From JAPULR01 sp965238215 (lineage in GTDB: Bacteria; Chloroflexota; Dehalococcoidia; Lucifugimonadales; GCA-2712585): a stretch of DNA of 64,000 nt. The position numbers and the translations under genes were made by a program. Numbering within the stretch: the stretch's first letter is position 1; the number at the start of each line of letters is the position of its first letter. Of this stretch, positions 24,476-33,414 are shown piece by piece. The notes under the pieces were generated by a model. It searched no databases. It saw nothing but the letters and a program-made list of their open reading frames with translations, and had not been told where the DNA came from. The stretch is from assembly GCA_965238215.1 (NCBI GenBank), contig OZ250180.1:1798001-1862000 (forward strand), read 5' to 3'.

Positions 24476-25045
24476 CTAGGTTTGCGGCGTTGGGTTCAGC
24501 CCCAAACGAGGAGCCACCGGCTTTAGGCTCTCAATGACGAAGGCGATGTGTTCGTTCAGGTCCAACTCCATCTCCGCGGCGCCGTTGATGATGTCCTCCC
24601 TGATCACGTCCTTGGCGAACCGCTTGTCCTTGAACTTCTTGCGGACGCTGCGAGGTTTCAGGTCACCTAAGCTCTTGCCCGGCCGCACAAGGGCAACGGC
24701 TCGGATGAACCCCGATAGCTCGTCCACCGCAAAGAGGGTCTTCTCCATAAGGCTGTCTCGAGTGAGTCCCGTATGGTCGCCGTGGGTCAGAACTGCCCGC
24801 ACGATGTGCTCCGGGAATCCCGCTTCCCGCAGCAGGCCCGCGCCGAACATTGGGTGCTCCTCCGGCGTTGGGCAGATCTCCCAGTCAAAGTCGTGCACCA
24901 GCCCGGCAATCCCCCACTCCTCCTCGTTCTCGCCGTACTTGCGGGCATAGCCCCGCATGGCCGCCTCCACCCCTAGGAGGTGTCGCATCAGCACGTCGGT
25001 CTTCACGTGGAGCTCCAAAAACTTGAGGGTGCTCTCTCTATTCAT
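24476..25045 (-). CDS. HD-domain hydrolase
   Basis: A 189-residue HD-superfamily protein. The metal-binding residues are the H of M-R-H-L-L-G near residue 21 and the H-D pair in G-L-V-H-D-F-D-W-E near residue 51, with a further H in T-H-G-D-H. Proteins of this kind hydrolyse phosphate from nucleotides or related compounds. Its start overlaps the end of trmI by 8 bp, so the two are probably translated from one mRNA. The exact substrate is unknown. Confidence 0.82.
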   Translation of the reverse strand: MNRESTLKFLELHVKTDVLMRHLLGVEAAMRGYARKYGENEEEWGIAGLVHDFDWEICPTPEEHPMFGAGLLREAGFPEHIVRAVLTHGDHTGLTRDSLMEKTLFAVDELSGFIRAVALVRPGKSLGDLKPRSVRKKFKDKRFAKDVIREDIINGAAEMELDLNEHIAFVIESLKPVAPRLGLNPTPQT

Positions 25046-25916
25046 CGTTTTCCCTCCCTTTCTCAGAGGATTGGATTGACGAAGCCACGGGCCGCGGCTC
25101 GCACTTTCGAGCGGTCGTGATGAATCCGGTGTGCGCCACCATCCGATGGTCCGGCCTCATGCTCTTCTCCGACACGTGCCACGAACGTAGCATAAGCTCC
25201 ACCGTCTCCACCAACTGGAAAGCCCCGTGGTTCTGAAGCGCCCCATTCAGCCGGTGCACCTGGAGTGTCGTCGGCAGGAAGCTCAGGAAAATGCCCCCCG
25301 GCGCCAGCGATTCGGCGGCGCTGTCAACCACCCTCCACGGCTCCGGCAGGTCCAACGTCAGCCGGTCCACCTCCCGTTCCTCGATGCCCTCGTAGATGTC
25401 CGCCTCCCTAACGTTGAAGGCCGATCCTCGGGGCAGAAGGGGACGAATCCTTTGCATCGACTTCTCCGCCTGTCCCGGGCGGATTTCGTAGGATGTGACG
25501 CTGCCCTCCGGTCCCACGGCGCGCAGCAACGCCATGGTCAGCGCCCCTGATCCAAAGCCTCCCTCCACCACCCGCGCTCCCGGGAATATGTCGCCCAACA
25601 TCAGTATAGCCCCCACGTCCTTGGGGTAGATGACCTGGGTCGCCCGCTTCATCTCCAGGATGTAGTCGGCAAGGGTGGGCTTCAAAGCGAGAAACCGATG
25701 GCCGCTGTTGGTCTGGAACCACTCCCCCGGCTGCTGGCCGATGATGGCCCGGTGCTCCAGGTAGCCCATGTGGGTATGGAAGGTGCCTTCCTCCCGGAGG
25801 TGCAGCAAATAGCGCCGCCTCTTACGGTCGATGAGAAGGGCAAGCCCTCCGTCCCGGAAGGGCCCGCGGGGGTCGTCTCCCTCCAGGGGCGCGGCCATGG
25901 ACGCCTCAGTCATCAC
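25038..25916 (-). CDS. trmI: tRNA (adenine-N1)-methyltransferase TrmI
   Basis: The 292-residue protein has a small N-terminal beta domain (L-L-I-D-R-K-R-R-R-Y) and a Rossmann methyltransferase domain. Characteristic are K-R-A-T-Q-V-I-Y-P-K-D, V-V-E-G-G-F-G-S-G-A-L-T (SAM loop) and the target-binding D-L-P-E-P-W. TrmI makes m1A at position 58 of the tRNA T loop, which stabilises tRNA. The C-terminal 20 residues are an extra polar tail. The gene overlaps the HD protein and is 18 bp downstream of the peroxiredoxin gene. Confidence 0.92.
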   Translation of the reverse strand: MMTEASMAAPLEGDDPRGPFRDGGLALLIDRKRRRYLLHLREEGTFHTHMGYLEHRAIIGQQPGEWFQTNSGHRFLALKPTLADYILEMKRATQVIYPKDVGAILMLGDIFPGARVVEGGFGSGALTMALLRAVGPEGSVTSYEIRPGQAEKSMQRIRPLLPRGSAFNVREADIYEGIEEREVDRLTLDLPEPWRVVDSAAESLAPGGIFLSFLPTTLQVHRLNGALQNHGAFQLVETVELMLRSWHVSEKSMRPDHRMVAHTGFITTARKCEPRPVASSIQSSEKGRENDE

Positions 25917-25934
25917 ACACTCCGGCGTGACCCT

Positions 25935-26402
25935 TTAACTCCCCAATTTGTCCAACTCCCCCAGGATCTCATCCGGTGTGGGCAGGGAACCCGGGGCGTA
26001 CTCTCGGCGGAACTTCACCGTACCGCCCTTGTCTACGATAATTATCGCCCGTCGGGGCGTCCCGATGGCGTCGTTGAATAGACCGTAGTCCCTGGACATC
26101 TGACCGTGGGGGTGGAAGTCCGCCAGCAGGGGGTACTGAACGTCCCCCATGGATTCCGACCATGCACGATGGGAATGTTGACTGTCGCAGCTGACGCCCA
26201 ACACCTGGGCGTCTCTCTCCTCAAACTGGGCGTTAGCCCCGTTGAATGAGGAGACTTGGTTCCCTCAACCGCCTGTGAAGTCGAAGACGTGAAAGGAGAG
26301 GACTACGTCCTTCTGTCCTCTGAACTGGCTGAGCGACACCTGGTTGCCCGACTGGTCGGGCAGGGTGAAGTCTGGCGCTGATTGTCCGATTTCGGCTGTC
26401 AT
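25935..26402 (-). CDS. Selenocysteine-containing peroxiredoxin (in-frame TGA at the peroxidatic site)
   Basis: Two collinear frames separated only by a TGA (26265-26267) make one AhpC/TSA-type peroxiredoxin of 155 residues. The start is ATG 26402 after an AGGAGG. Before the TGA: G-Q-S-A-P-D-F-T-L-P-D, then F-H-V-F-D-F-T-G-G. After it: G-N-Q-V-S-S-F, V-L-G-V-S-C-D, and T-P-R-R-A-I-I-I-V-D. The TGA is codon 46, exactly where the peroxidatic Cys of the T-x-x-C motif belongs. No shift in frame occurs and both halves are well conserved, so readthrough as selenocysteine is the simplest explanation. A hairpin follows (26216-26254), and a tRNA-Sec gene lies 14.5 kb away. It would reduce peroxides in the cytosol. 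A nonsense pseudogene is the alternative. Confidence 0.85.
26216..26254 (-). promoter_or_regulatory. Candidate SECIS hairpin in the peroxiredoxin mRNA
   Basis: After the TGA, TCTCCTCA (26247-26254) pairs perfectly with TGAGGAGA (26216-26223). Inside it AAC pairs with GTT and GGGC with GCCC around a UAAC loop. The loop begins 29 nt after the TGA, within the range known for bacterial SECIS elements. The tight tetraloop lacks a G at its start unless the top pairs open, so the fit is incomplete. Confidence 0.5.
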
Positions 26403-26502
26403 AGTTTTGTGAAATCCTCCTGTCGATGTGGGGCGACGATGCTCCGTCGCCAAGGGTTGGCGTGGCATTGGGCTTCTGGATCGTGCCCGCGGGTTAGGCC
26501 GG

Positions 26503-26883
26503 CTACTTCCGGTACGCTTCCGGGGGTTCCCCCTCCACGTACGTTGTATTCTGCATGCCGTCGCTGACGGGGAAGAAGGCCAGCGTCACGGCGGTCCCTT
26601 CGCCGGAGGCGGTGAATCCGTGGGCAACGCCCTTAGGTATCACCATGGTTTGGTTGGCCAAGACGGTGGCCTTGTCTTCGCCGATGCGCCCTTCCACCTG
26701 GCCCTCCAGCACGGTAATTAGCTCGTCCACCTCGTGGATGTGCAACGGTGCGCCGGCCCCGGGCTCGATGGTGCTGTAATGGAGGGTGCAGTCCACACCC
26801 TGATCCATGCCAGCCACCGACCACACCCGGTAGTTGGGCCTCCACGGTATCTCTTGGGCTTCCTGGTGATCAACTATGGACAT
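26503..26883 (-). CDS. Single-domain cupin protein
   Basis: A 126-residue cupin barrel. Cupin motif 1 is P-L-H-I-H-E-V-D-E-L near residues 42-51, with metal ligands H, H and E. Motif 2 contains I-P-K-G-V-A-H-G-F with the last His. It binds a divalent metal; such proteins range from sensors to isomerases and dioxygenases. AAGGAG lies before the ATG, inside the end of the gcvPB region, so it appears to be the last gene of the glycine cleavage operon. No specific activity can be assigned. Confidence 0.8.
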   Translation of the reverse strand: MSIVDHQEAQEIPWRPNYRVWSVAGMDQGVDCTLHYSTIEPGAGAPLHIHEVDELITVLEGQVEGRIGEDKATVLANQTMVIPKGVAHGFTASGEGTAVTLAFFPVSDGMQNTTYVEGEPPEAYRK

Positions 26884-26887
26884 GGCT

Positions 26888-28354
26888 CTACTCCTTCCGC
26901 TCCCACCTCAGGTCGGGCCGTCGGGCCGCCTGCGCTTCATTCAACCGACGCACCGGCGTCGTGTGGGGCGCGTTCTGTACTAGTTCTGGGTTCTCCGTGG
27001 CCTCCCGGTCGATGGCGTTCATCGCCTCTATGAACTCGTCCAGGGTCTCTTTACTTTCGGTCTCCGTCGGCTCGATTAGCAGGGCCTCGTCCACCGTTAG
27101 AGGGAAGTACATCGTCGGCGCGTGGAAGCCGTAGTCCAGCAAACGCTTGGCCGTCTCCAAGCCCCGCACCCCCTTGGCCTTCTGCCAGTTGGCCGAAAGC
27201 ACGACCTCGTGCATGCACGGGCGATCGAAGGGCAGTAGATACTTGTCCTTGAGTTTGGACAGCAGGTAGTTGGCGTTGAGAACGGCGTTTTCGCTGACTT
27301 GCTGCAGTCCGGCGTCCCCCAGGGTGCGGATGTAGGTATAGGCTCGAACCAGCACGCCGAAGTTGCCGTGGGACGCCGACACCTTTCCGATGGTCTTCTC
27401 CGGCGTGGCGAGAACAAACCGTTCCTGACCTGCGCCGTCTCGTTGCTGCACCACCGGCGCCGGCAGGTAGGGCTGGAGAATGGGCTGGGCGCAGACGGGG
27501 CCGGCACCGGGGCCGCCCCCGCCGTGGGGCGTGCTGAAGGTCTTGTGCAGATTCAGATGCATCACGTCGAAGCCCAAGTCGCCCATCTTCACCCGGCCCA
27601 GCAGCGCGTTCATGTTTGCGCCGTCGGCGTAGACCAACCCCCCCGCCTCGTGAATCAGGCGGCAGACCTCAACAATCTGCTGATCGAAAAGGCCCAACGT
27701 GCTGGGAAGGGTTATCATCATTCCCGCCAGGTCAGGCGTGGCCTCCCGCTTGAGGGCTTCCAGGTCGCAGTTCCCGTTCTCGTCGGTGGGTATCGATACC
27801 ACCCGGCAGCCTGCCATGGCTGCGGATGCGGGGTTAGTTCCGTGGGCGCTGTCGGGTACCAGCATCTTCAGCCGACCGCCGTCGCCACGCTCCCGGTGAT
27901 ACTTCTGCACCATGAGAACGCCGCATAGCTCGCCCTGGGCCCCGGCCAGGGGCGCCAGGCTGGCGGCGGCCATGCCCGTAATCTCTGCTAGGTAGTCCTG
28001 AAGATGGTGCATCACTTCCAGCGCCCCCTGGACCTGGGCGGCGGGCTGGAGAGGGTGTATGGCGGCGAATCCGGGAAGGAACGCCACTTCGTCGTTGACC
28101 TTGGGGTTGTACTTCATGGTACAGCTGCCAAGGGGGTAGAAGTGAGTGTCGATGGAGAAATTCATCCGGCTAAGGTTGGTGAAATATCGAACAATCTCGG
28201 GCTCTGTAATCTCCGGCAGGTCCACTTCCTCCCGCAGCATATCCGCACTTGGCAGGGGCTGCTCCGGCACGTCGAGGGCCGGCAAAACCGTCCCGACGCG
28301 ACCAGGGACGCTGCGTTCCATCAGCAGGCGGCGGTGATTCTCCATCTGGTTCAT
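26888..28354 (-). CDS. gcvPB: Glycine dehydrogenase (decarboxylating) subunit 2
   Basis: The 488-residue beta subunit of two-part P protein. It holds the PLP-binding Lys in H-L-N-L-H-K-T-F-S-T-P-H-G-G-G-G-P-G-A-G-P, and S-A-H-G-T-N-P-A-S-A. With GcvPA it decarboxylates glycine and passes the aminomethyl group to lipoyl-GcvH. Its ATG overlaps the gcvPA stop by 4 bp (ATGA), ensuring balanced synthesis. Operon order is gcvT-gcvH-gcvPA-gcvPB-cupin. The lipoamide dehydrogenase is not in the window. Confidence 0.95.
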   Translation of the reverse strand: MNQMENHRRLLMERSVPGRVGTVLPALDVPEQPLPSADMLREEVDLPEITEPEIVRYFTNLSRMNFSIDTHFYPLGSCTMKYNPKVNDEVAFLPGFAAIHPLQPAAQVQGALEVMHHLQDYLAEITGMAAASLAPLAGAQGELCGVLMVQKYHRERGDGGRLKMLVPDSAHGTNPASAAMAGCRVVSIPTDENGNCDLEALKREATPDLAGMMITLPSTLGLFDQQIVEVCRLIHEAGGLVYADGANMNALLGRVKMGDLGFDVMHLNLHKTFSTPHGGGGPGAGPVCAQPILQPYLPAPVVQQRDGAGQERFVLATPEKTIGKVSASHGNFGVLVRAYTYIRTLGDAGLQQVSENAVLNANYLLSKLKDKYLLPFDRPCMHEVVLSANWQKAKGVRGLETAKRLLDYGFHAPTMYFPLTVDEALLIEPTETESKETLDEFIEAMNAIDREATENPELVQNAPHTTPVRRLNEAQAARRPDLRWERKE

Positions 28355-29685
28355 CGGCTAAACTCCGAAAGCGCTCCCACCAGGGCCTCTATCTCCTGGC
28401 GCGTGTTCATCTCCGTAACGCAAATAAGCATGCAGTTGGGCATGACGTGGCTGATGTCCAGACCACCAATAATCTCGCTCTCCAGGAGCCGTCGGTTGAT
28501 GACGTTGGGGCTGGCCGGACACTTCACCACAAATTCTTTGAAGAAGGTCCCGCGGATTGGGAAGGAGTATCCCGCCACCCGTCCTATAAGCGACGCTGCG
28601 TAGTGCGCCTTGTGGTAGCAGAGCTCCGCAAGCTGTCGCAGCCCCTGCTTCCCCAGGGCGGATGTGGCGATGGCGCTGGCCAGGGCCAGCAGCGCCTGGC
28701 TTGTGCAGATGTTGCTGGTGGCCCGCTCTCGTCGGATGTGCTGCTCCCGGGTCTGTAGGGTTAGCACGTAGCCCGTCTTACCCTCGATGTCTACCGTCCG
28801 ACCGACGATGCGACCGGGCATCTGGCGGAGATACTTCTTGCGGGTGGCAAAAAGGCCGATGAAGGGCCCACCGAAGCTCATTGGCACACCCAGGGCCTGC
28901 CCCTCGCCGGTGATTACGTCTGCGCCGAACTCCCCGGGCGGACGGAACATCCCCATGGCCACCGGGTCCGTCGAGACCACCAGCAGGGCGTCCCGTTCCT
29001 GGGCGGCCACTTTGTGGGCGGATAGGTCCTCCACGTAGCCAAAGAAATTGGGGTACTGGGTCAGCAGGCAGGCGGCTCCCTCGGGCAGGCGGGGCCGAAC
29101 TGAGTCTAGGACGGTGACCTTCAACCCTTGAGGAAGGGCGTAGGTCTCCACCACCTCTCGGTAGGTGGGGGAAACGGTGTTGAGTACACAGATTTCCTCC
29201 CGCCCTGTGATCCGACAGGCCATGAGGGCTGCCTCTGCCAGGCTGGAGGCTCCCTCGTACATGCCGTCGTTGGCCACCTCCATCCCCATGAGGCTGCAAA
29301 TCATGGTCTGAAACTCGTAGGCCACCTGCAGGGTTCCCTGGCTGGCTTCCGCCTGGTAGGGCGTGTAGGAGGTCAGGAACTCGCCACGAGTTATGAGGGG
29401 CTTCACTATACTGGGTATGAAGTGGTTGTACACTCCGGCCCCTAAGAACGACGCATATTCCCCGGCGTTCCTGTTGGTCCCCGCTAGGGCCTCCAATTCC
29501 GCGCGCAGCTCCAGTTCGGACGTGGGTGGCGGTATGTTCAGCGACGGGCTTCGATGCTCAGCGGGTATGTCCTCGAAGAGCCGGTCGATAGAGTCGATAC
29601 CCATCGCTTCCAACATCTCCTCGCGCTGCGCGGGGGTGTTGGGCATATAGTGGGACTGGAAGGGCACGGAACTGTTGGCGCTCAC
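28351..29685 (-). CDS. gcvPA: Glycine dehydrogenase (decarboxylating) subunit 1
   Basis: The alpha subunit of split P protein, 444 residues from a GTG at 29685 just after the gcvH stop. The family start Y-M-P-N-T-P-A-Q-R-E-E-M-L follows within 15 residues. F-L-G-A-G-V-Y-N-H-F-I-P, Y-T-P-Y-Q-A-E-A-S-Q-G-T-L and Q-T-R-E-Q-H-I-R-R are typical. The frame is open further upstream inside gcvH, but the extra sequence shows no family character, so the GTG is preferred. It works as a dimer partner of GcvPB. Confidence 0.94.
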   Translation of the reverse strand: MSANSSVPFQSHYMPNTPAQREEMLEAMGIDSIDRLFEDIPAEHRSPSLNIPPPTSELELRAELEALAGTNRNAGEYASFLGAGVYNHFIPSIVKPLITRGEFLTSYTPYQAEASQGTLQVAYEFQTMICSLMGMEVANDGMYEGASSLAEAALMACRITGREEICVLNTVSPTYREVVETYALPQGLKVTVLDSVRPRLPEGAACLLTQYPNFFGYVEDLSAHKVAAQERDALLVVSTDPVAMGMFRPPGEFGADVITGEGQALGVPMSFGGPFIGLFATRKKYLRQMPGRIVGRTVDIEGKTGYVLTLQTREQHIRRERATSNICTSQALLALASAIATSALGKQGLRQLAELCYHKAHYAASLIGRVAGYSFPIRGTFFKEFVVKCPASPNVINRRLLESEIIGGLDISHVMPNCMLICVTEMNTRQEIEALVGALSEFSR

Positions 29686-29687
29686 CG

Positions 29688-30080
29688 TTAGTGGGCCTCG
29701 GACTCCAGAAAGGCTTCGTACTCCTCCGCCGACAGCAGGTTGGTCATCTCCGCGTCCGCGTTTTCGGCCTGCACCTTCACCATCCATCCTTCGCCGGTGG
29801 GGTCGTCATTGACCAGCTCCGGCTGACCCTCCAACTGCCCGTTGGTCTCCACAATCTTGCCGCCGATGGGAGCGAAGAGGTCGGAAACGGCCTTCACCGA
29901 TTCAATTTCGCCCAGCTTCTGAAACTGCTTCACCTCGCCGCCGGTGCTGGGCAACTCCACGTACACCACGTCTCCCAACTGGTCTTGGGCGTAGTGGGTG
30001 ATGCCCACCACAACCAGACCCGGGGACTCTACCCGTGCCCATTCGTGCTCCTTGGAGTACCTTCTGTCCGTGGGGTTCAT
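29688..30080 (-). CDS. gcvH: Glycine cleavage system H protein
   Basis: The lipoyl carrier, 130 residues from ATG 30080, preceded by a GGTAGAGAG site. The start matches the family (Y-S-K-E-H-E-W-A). The lipoylated Lys lies in E-I-E-S-V-K-A-V-S-D-L. It shuttles the aminomethyl group from P to T protein and electrons to lipoamide dehydrogenase. It lies between gcvT and gcvPA with 2 bp to the latter's start. Confidence 0.95.
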   Translation of the reverse strand: MNPTDRRYSKEHEWARVESPGLVVVGITHYAQDQLGDVVYVELPSTGGEVKQFQKLGEIESVKAVSDLFAPIGGKIVETNGQLEGQPELVNDDPTGEGWMVKVQAENADAEMTNLLSAEEYEAFLESEAH

Positions 30081-30158
30081 CTCTCTACCGCCGTTGGAAG
30101 GTTGCGACAAAGACTGGCCGATCCGCGGCGTTCTTTATGCTTGAGGTGCTCATCCGTC

Positions 30159-31262
30159 TTACTGTCTCTTGTAGAAGGGGAGGGTGGTAACACTGGCTGC
30201 CGTCGGTCTTCCCCTAATGTCAATTTGAAGGCTCTGGCCCTCTTCGAACCACCGCCGCTCAACATAGCCCATGGCTATATTCCTGTCAAGAGTTGGGGAG
30301 TAGCTGCCGCTGGTAATCCGGCCCACCGGTTCCCCCTCGCCCAGGATGGCGTAGTCGTGCCGGGGGATGCTCCGGCCCTCGGAAAAAAGGCCCACCAAGG
30401 CCCTCTCCATGCCCTGCTCCTTCTGGCGCCGGAGGGCGCCGGCGCCCGCGAACTCCTTGCGCAGGCGAACGAAGCGGCCCAGCCCGGCCTCCAACGGCGT
30501 GGTGGTCAGGTCGATGTCGCTCCCGTGCAACGGTAGGCCCGCCTCCAGCCGGAGAACGTCCCTCGCGCCCAGGCCGCAGGCCGCCATTCCGCCATCATTG
30601 AGGGCCTCCCAAAGGTCTGCACCGTCCCGGGCGTCCGACACGATTTCAAAGCCGTCCTCCCCCGTGTAGCCCGTCCGCCCGACGAAGACGCTGCGCCCCA
30701 GCACAGTGGCTTCCATGCTGCTGAAGAAGCGGAGGCCGGAGGGGGTTTCAGGACTCATGCCATCCACAATGGACGCCGCGTCCGGTCCCTGAACGGCAAT
30801 CATCACCGTGTCGATGGTAACGTCCTCCAGAGTCGTTTGAGAAAAGCGTTCGCTCCGCCACCGCTCAAGCCAGTCAACCACGGCGGTACGATTGGAGGCG
30901 TTGCAGATGAGCAGATACCGGTTATCTTCCAGCCGGTAGGAGACGGTGTCGTCCATAATCCCCCCATCCTCGTTGCAGATGAGAGAGTACCGGGCGCGGC
31001 CTTTGCGTAGGTTGCCGATGCGTCCCGTCTGAATCCACTCCATCAGGTCCGTAGCCTGGGGGCCGGAAACGTAGATGCGCCCCATGTGGGAAACGTCGAA
31101 TATGCCGCCCTTCCGTCGAACGGCGTTTGCCTCGGCAAGGATGCCGGCGTACTGCACAGGCATCTCCCAGCCGGCAAAAGGCACCATTCGTCCCTTGAGG
31201 TTCAGATGGCTCTCGTACAGAGCCGTTCTCATTTCAGTTACGCCGCCACTGGATTCAGCCAA
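30159..31262 (-). CDS. gcvT: Glycine cleavage system T protein (aminomethyltransferase)
   Basis: A 367-residue folate-binding enzyme that releases ammonia and forms 5,10-methylene-THF, the substrate of MetF. It shows V-P-F-A-G-W-E-M-P-V-Q-Y, F-D-V-S-H-M-G, N-A-S-N-R, and T-G-Y-T-G-E-D-G-F-E. The TTG start at 31262 has an almost perfect Shine-Dalgarno (AAGGAGGTGA) six bases upstream, so it is preferred over the ATG ten codons later. It is the first gene of the glycine cleavage operon. I see no glycine riboswitch in the short leader. Confidence 0.94.
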   Translation of the reverse strand: MAESSGGVTEMRTALYESHLNLKGRMVPFAGWEMPVQYAGILAEANAVRRKGGIFDVSHMGRIYVSGPQATDLMEWIQTGRIGNLRKGRARYSLICNEDGGIMDDTVSYRLEDNRYLLICNASNRTAVVDWLERWRSERFSQTTLEDVTIDTVMIAVQGPDAASIVDGMSPETPSGLRFFSSMEATVLGRSVFVGRTGYTGEDGFEIVSDARDGADLWEALNDGGMAACGLGARDVLRLEAGLPLHGSDIDLTTTPLEAGLGRFVRLRKEFAGAGALRRQKEQGMERALVGLFSEGRSIPRHDYAILGEGEPVGRITSGSYSPTLDRNIAMGYVERRWFEEGQSLQIDIRGRPTAASVTTLPFYKRQ

Positions 31263-31347
31263 ATTCCTTCACCTCCTTGTGAAAACAGATCTATCGGCCA
31301 AGGTGGGGCCGACGCACACCATGTTCAGCTTCGCCTGGGAACTGTGG

Positions 31348-31560
31348 TTATTCACTCCTGACTCCCCGGACGATGATGCCGTTGTGCGCCATCCCTTCAA
31401 GGATATCGTCAACATAACGCGGCTCCACCAGAACGCTGTCAGCCGTCGTAGTCCTATCGGGGCCGCTGGTGTAAGTCTCAAGCCACAACTGCCCGGCCGC
31501 GCTCACGGAGCGCAACTCCACGGCAAACCCGTGGTTTATGGCCTCTATATCGTGCTCCAT
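31348..31560 (-). CDS. Small hypothetical protein
   Basis: A 70-residue frame beginning M-E-H-D-I-E-A-I-N-H-G-F-A-V-E-L; an upstream Met could add 18 residues. It has alternating hydrophobic and polar residues like a small alpha/beta protein (V-E-L-R-S-V, then L-W-L-E-T-Y-T, then a C-terminal G-I-I-V-R-G-V-R). No membrane segment or metal motif is seen, and I do not recognise the family. It lies between the amidase and glycine cleavage genes on the same strand. Confidence 0.45.
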   Translation of the reverse strand: MEHDIEAINHGFAVELRSVSAAGQLWLETYTSGPDRTTTADSVLVEPRYVDDILEGMAHNGIIVRGVRSE

Positions 31561-31668
31561 GCTTTGCTCAATCCTTTCCACGCCGAGCCACTTCGCCTGC
31601 GAGCTGCAGGACAAGAGCCCGGGCGGGTGTCAATGGCGAATGCGTGTGAATGAGCATTGCGAAGCAGC

Positions 31669-33072
31669 TCATGGAATCGGCCGATGCTTGTAGTGTCCCG
31701 CGTGCTGCTGGTAAGTGTACGCTGCCCTGAACACCGTGGCGTCGTCGGAGACCCGCCCCACTAGCTGCATTCCCACGGGCAGTCCTTCCTTGCTCAACCC
31801 GCACGGCACGGAAATCGCCGGCTGCCCCGTCTGGTTGAAGGGCGCCATGAAGCTGGGGCCAAACAGGGAAGTCCCCGGCTCGAAATCCTCAAGCTTCCCC
31901 GGCACGCGGTGGCCCATGGGCAGCGCCAGCAGGTCGCACCGTTTCATCACCTCGTGGAACTCCCGTCGAATCTGGCTTCGCACCCGCTGGGCCTGCACGT
32001 AGTCGCTGGCCGAAAATAGGCCGCCCATGTACAGATGCTTGATGAAGTTCTCGCCGAAGTTCTGCGGCTGGGTCCTGACGTTCGGGAGGTGGATGCTGTA
32101 CGCCTCGCTCATGATGATGACGATGTTCACCACCGGCGAGTACTCCAGGCAGGGGATGGTCACTGGCTCTACGTGCGCCCCCAGGCTCTCCAGGTCTTCC
32201 AGCGCCTTCTTCACCAGCGCCTCCACCTCTTCGTCCGTTCCCGATTCCTCGCCGAAGCAATAGTGCTCCGGCACGCCGATTACCAGCCCCTTCACGTCTT
32301 CCCGTAGGGCCTCCGAATAGTCCGGCACGGCCACCCTGGCCGAGGCCGGGTCTTTCGGGTCGTAGCCGGCGATGGCCTGCAGCATGAGGGCGGAGTCCTC
32401 CACCGTCCAGGTCATGGGGCCGCAGTGGTCCAGCGACCAGCTAAGGTCCAGCACCCCGTAACGGCTGACAAGCCCATAAGTGGGTTTGTGTCCGACAATG
32501 CCGCAGGAAGACGCCGGCCCGCGGATGGAGCCGCCCGTGTCGGAACCAAGCGACCCCATGGCCATCCCCGCCGCCACCGACGTCGCCGAGCCGCTGCTTG
32601 AGCCCCCCGTCGCGTATTCGGCGTTCCACGGGTGGAGGGTCTGTTCGAAGAGGCTGGTCTCCGGCCCGCCCATGGCAAGCTCAAACATCGCCACCTTGCC
32701 CAACAGAATGCTCCCTGCGTCCTCCAGGCGGCTTATGGCCGTGGAGTTTTCCGTCGGCACCCGGTGTTCGTAGAGCTTGGATTGTCCCGTGGTCCTGACT
32801 CCCTTGGTGTCGTACAGGTCCTTGTGGCCCATGGGAATGCCGTGGAGGGGGCCTCGATAATTGCCCGCGGAAATCTCGGCCTCGGCGGCTCGCGCTTGGG
32901 CCAGCGCCTCGTCCCCCAAAAGGGTAGTGTAGCTCTTAATATCGCCGTCGATGGCCTCAATGCGGTCGAGAAAAGCCTGGGTAAGCTCAACGGGGGAGAG
33001 CTGCTTGGACTCTATCAGTCCCGCCGCTTCCCGTATGGTTAGGTGGTAGAGTTCGGTGGATGGCTGCGACAT
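31669..33072 (-). CDS. Amidase signature-family hydrolase (GatA-like)
   Basis: A 467-residue amidase with the Ser-cisSer-Lys triad: Lys in G-H-K-D-L-Y-D-T near residue 84, cis-Ser in G-G-S-S-S-G-S near 160, and the nucleophile in G-S-D-T-G-G-S-I-R-G-P-A near 182. It cleaves an amide; GatA releases ammonia from glutamine, and relatives hydrolyse small amides. The 63-residue gene just upstream resembles the small AtzG/GatC-like partner often found with such amidases. No gatB is present, so a catabolic amidase is more likely than tRNA amidation. Confidence 0.87.
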   Translation of the reverse strand: MSQPSTELYHLTIREAAGLIESKQLSPVELTQAFLDRIEAIDGDIKSYTTLLGDEALAQARAAEAEISAGNYRGPLHGIPMGHKDLYDTKGVRTTGQSKLYEHRVPTENSTAISRLEDAGSILLGKVAMFELAMGGPETSLFEQTLHPWNAEYATGGSSSGSATSVAAGMAMGSLGSDTGGSIRGPASSCGIVGHKPTYGLVSRYGVLDLSWSLDHCGPMTWTVEDSALMLQAIAGYDPKDPASARVAVPDYSEALREDVKGLVIGVPEHYCFGEESGTDEEVEALVKKALEDLESLGAHVEPVTIPCLEYSPVVNIVIIMSEAYSIHLPNVRTQPQNFGENFIKHLYMGGLFSASDYVQAQRVRSQIRREFHEVMKRCDLLALPMGHRVPGKLEDFEPGTSLFGPSFMAPFNQTGQPAISVPCGLSKEGLPVGMQLVGRVSDDATVFRAAYTYQQHAGHYKHRPIP

Positions 33073-33133
33073 TTCAATGTCTCCTTAGAGGATGTTCGGC
33101 TGGTGTGGCTCGCCTTTCTGCCCGTCGGACCGC

Positions 33134-33325
33134 CTATTCTCCCGTCCATTCGGGACGAAAGGCTCCCGCCGCCTCCACGTCGTCCACGTCCACGTCGTAG
33201 AGGGAGTCCACCTTGGGCCGGTATTCCGTCATGGTCTCGGCCAGTGCCTTCAACCGTTCCTCGGATACCGTCACCCCTGTCTTTCCCAACAGGGTGCGTA
33301 CTTCTTCAATGCTCATGGGTTCCAT
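33134..33325 (-). CDS. Small AtzG/GatC-like amidase partner
   Basis: A 63-residue protein with the pattern I-E-E-V-R-T-L-L, then E-E-R-L-K-A-L-A-E, and an acidic tail ending F-R-P-E-W. This resembles the small helical AtzG/GatC-like proteins that brace amidase subunits. The start at 33325 is chosen because GGGGAGGTG lies about five bases before it. It precedes the amidase gene by 61 bp on the same strand, which supports the pairing. The match is by pattern and position. Confidence 0.55.
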   Translation of the reverse strand: MEPMSIEEVRTLLGKTGVTVSEERLKALAETMTEYRPKVDSLYDVDVDDVEAAGAFRPEWTGE

Positions 33326-33414
33326 GTTCACCTCCCCGGAATCAAATACATCTGCTTCCCGTCATTGCGACCAAGTATATTGACGCCCCCGTCCTTGGGC
33401 AAGAAAGCCCTAAA

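Noticed and set aside
31263..31347. Glycine riboswitch before gcvT
   Set aside because: The leader is too short and shows no paired aptamer structure.
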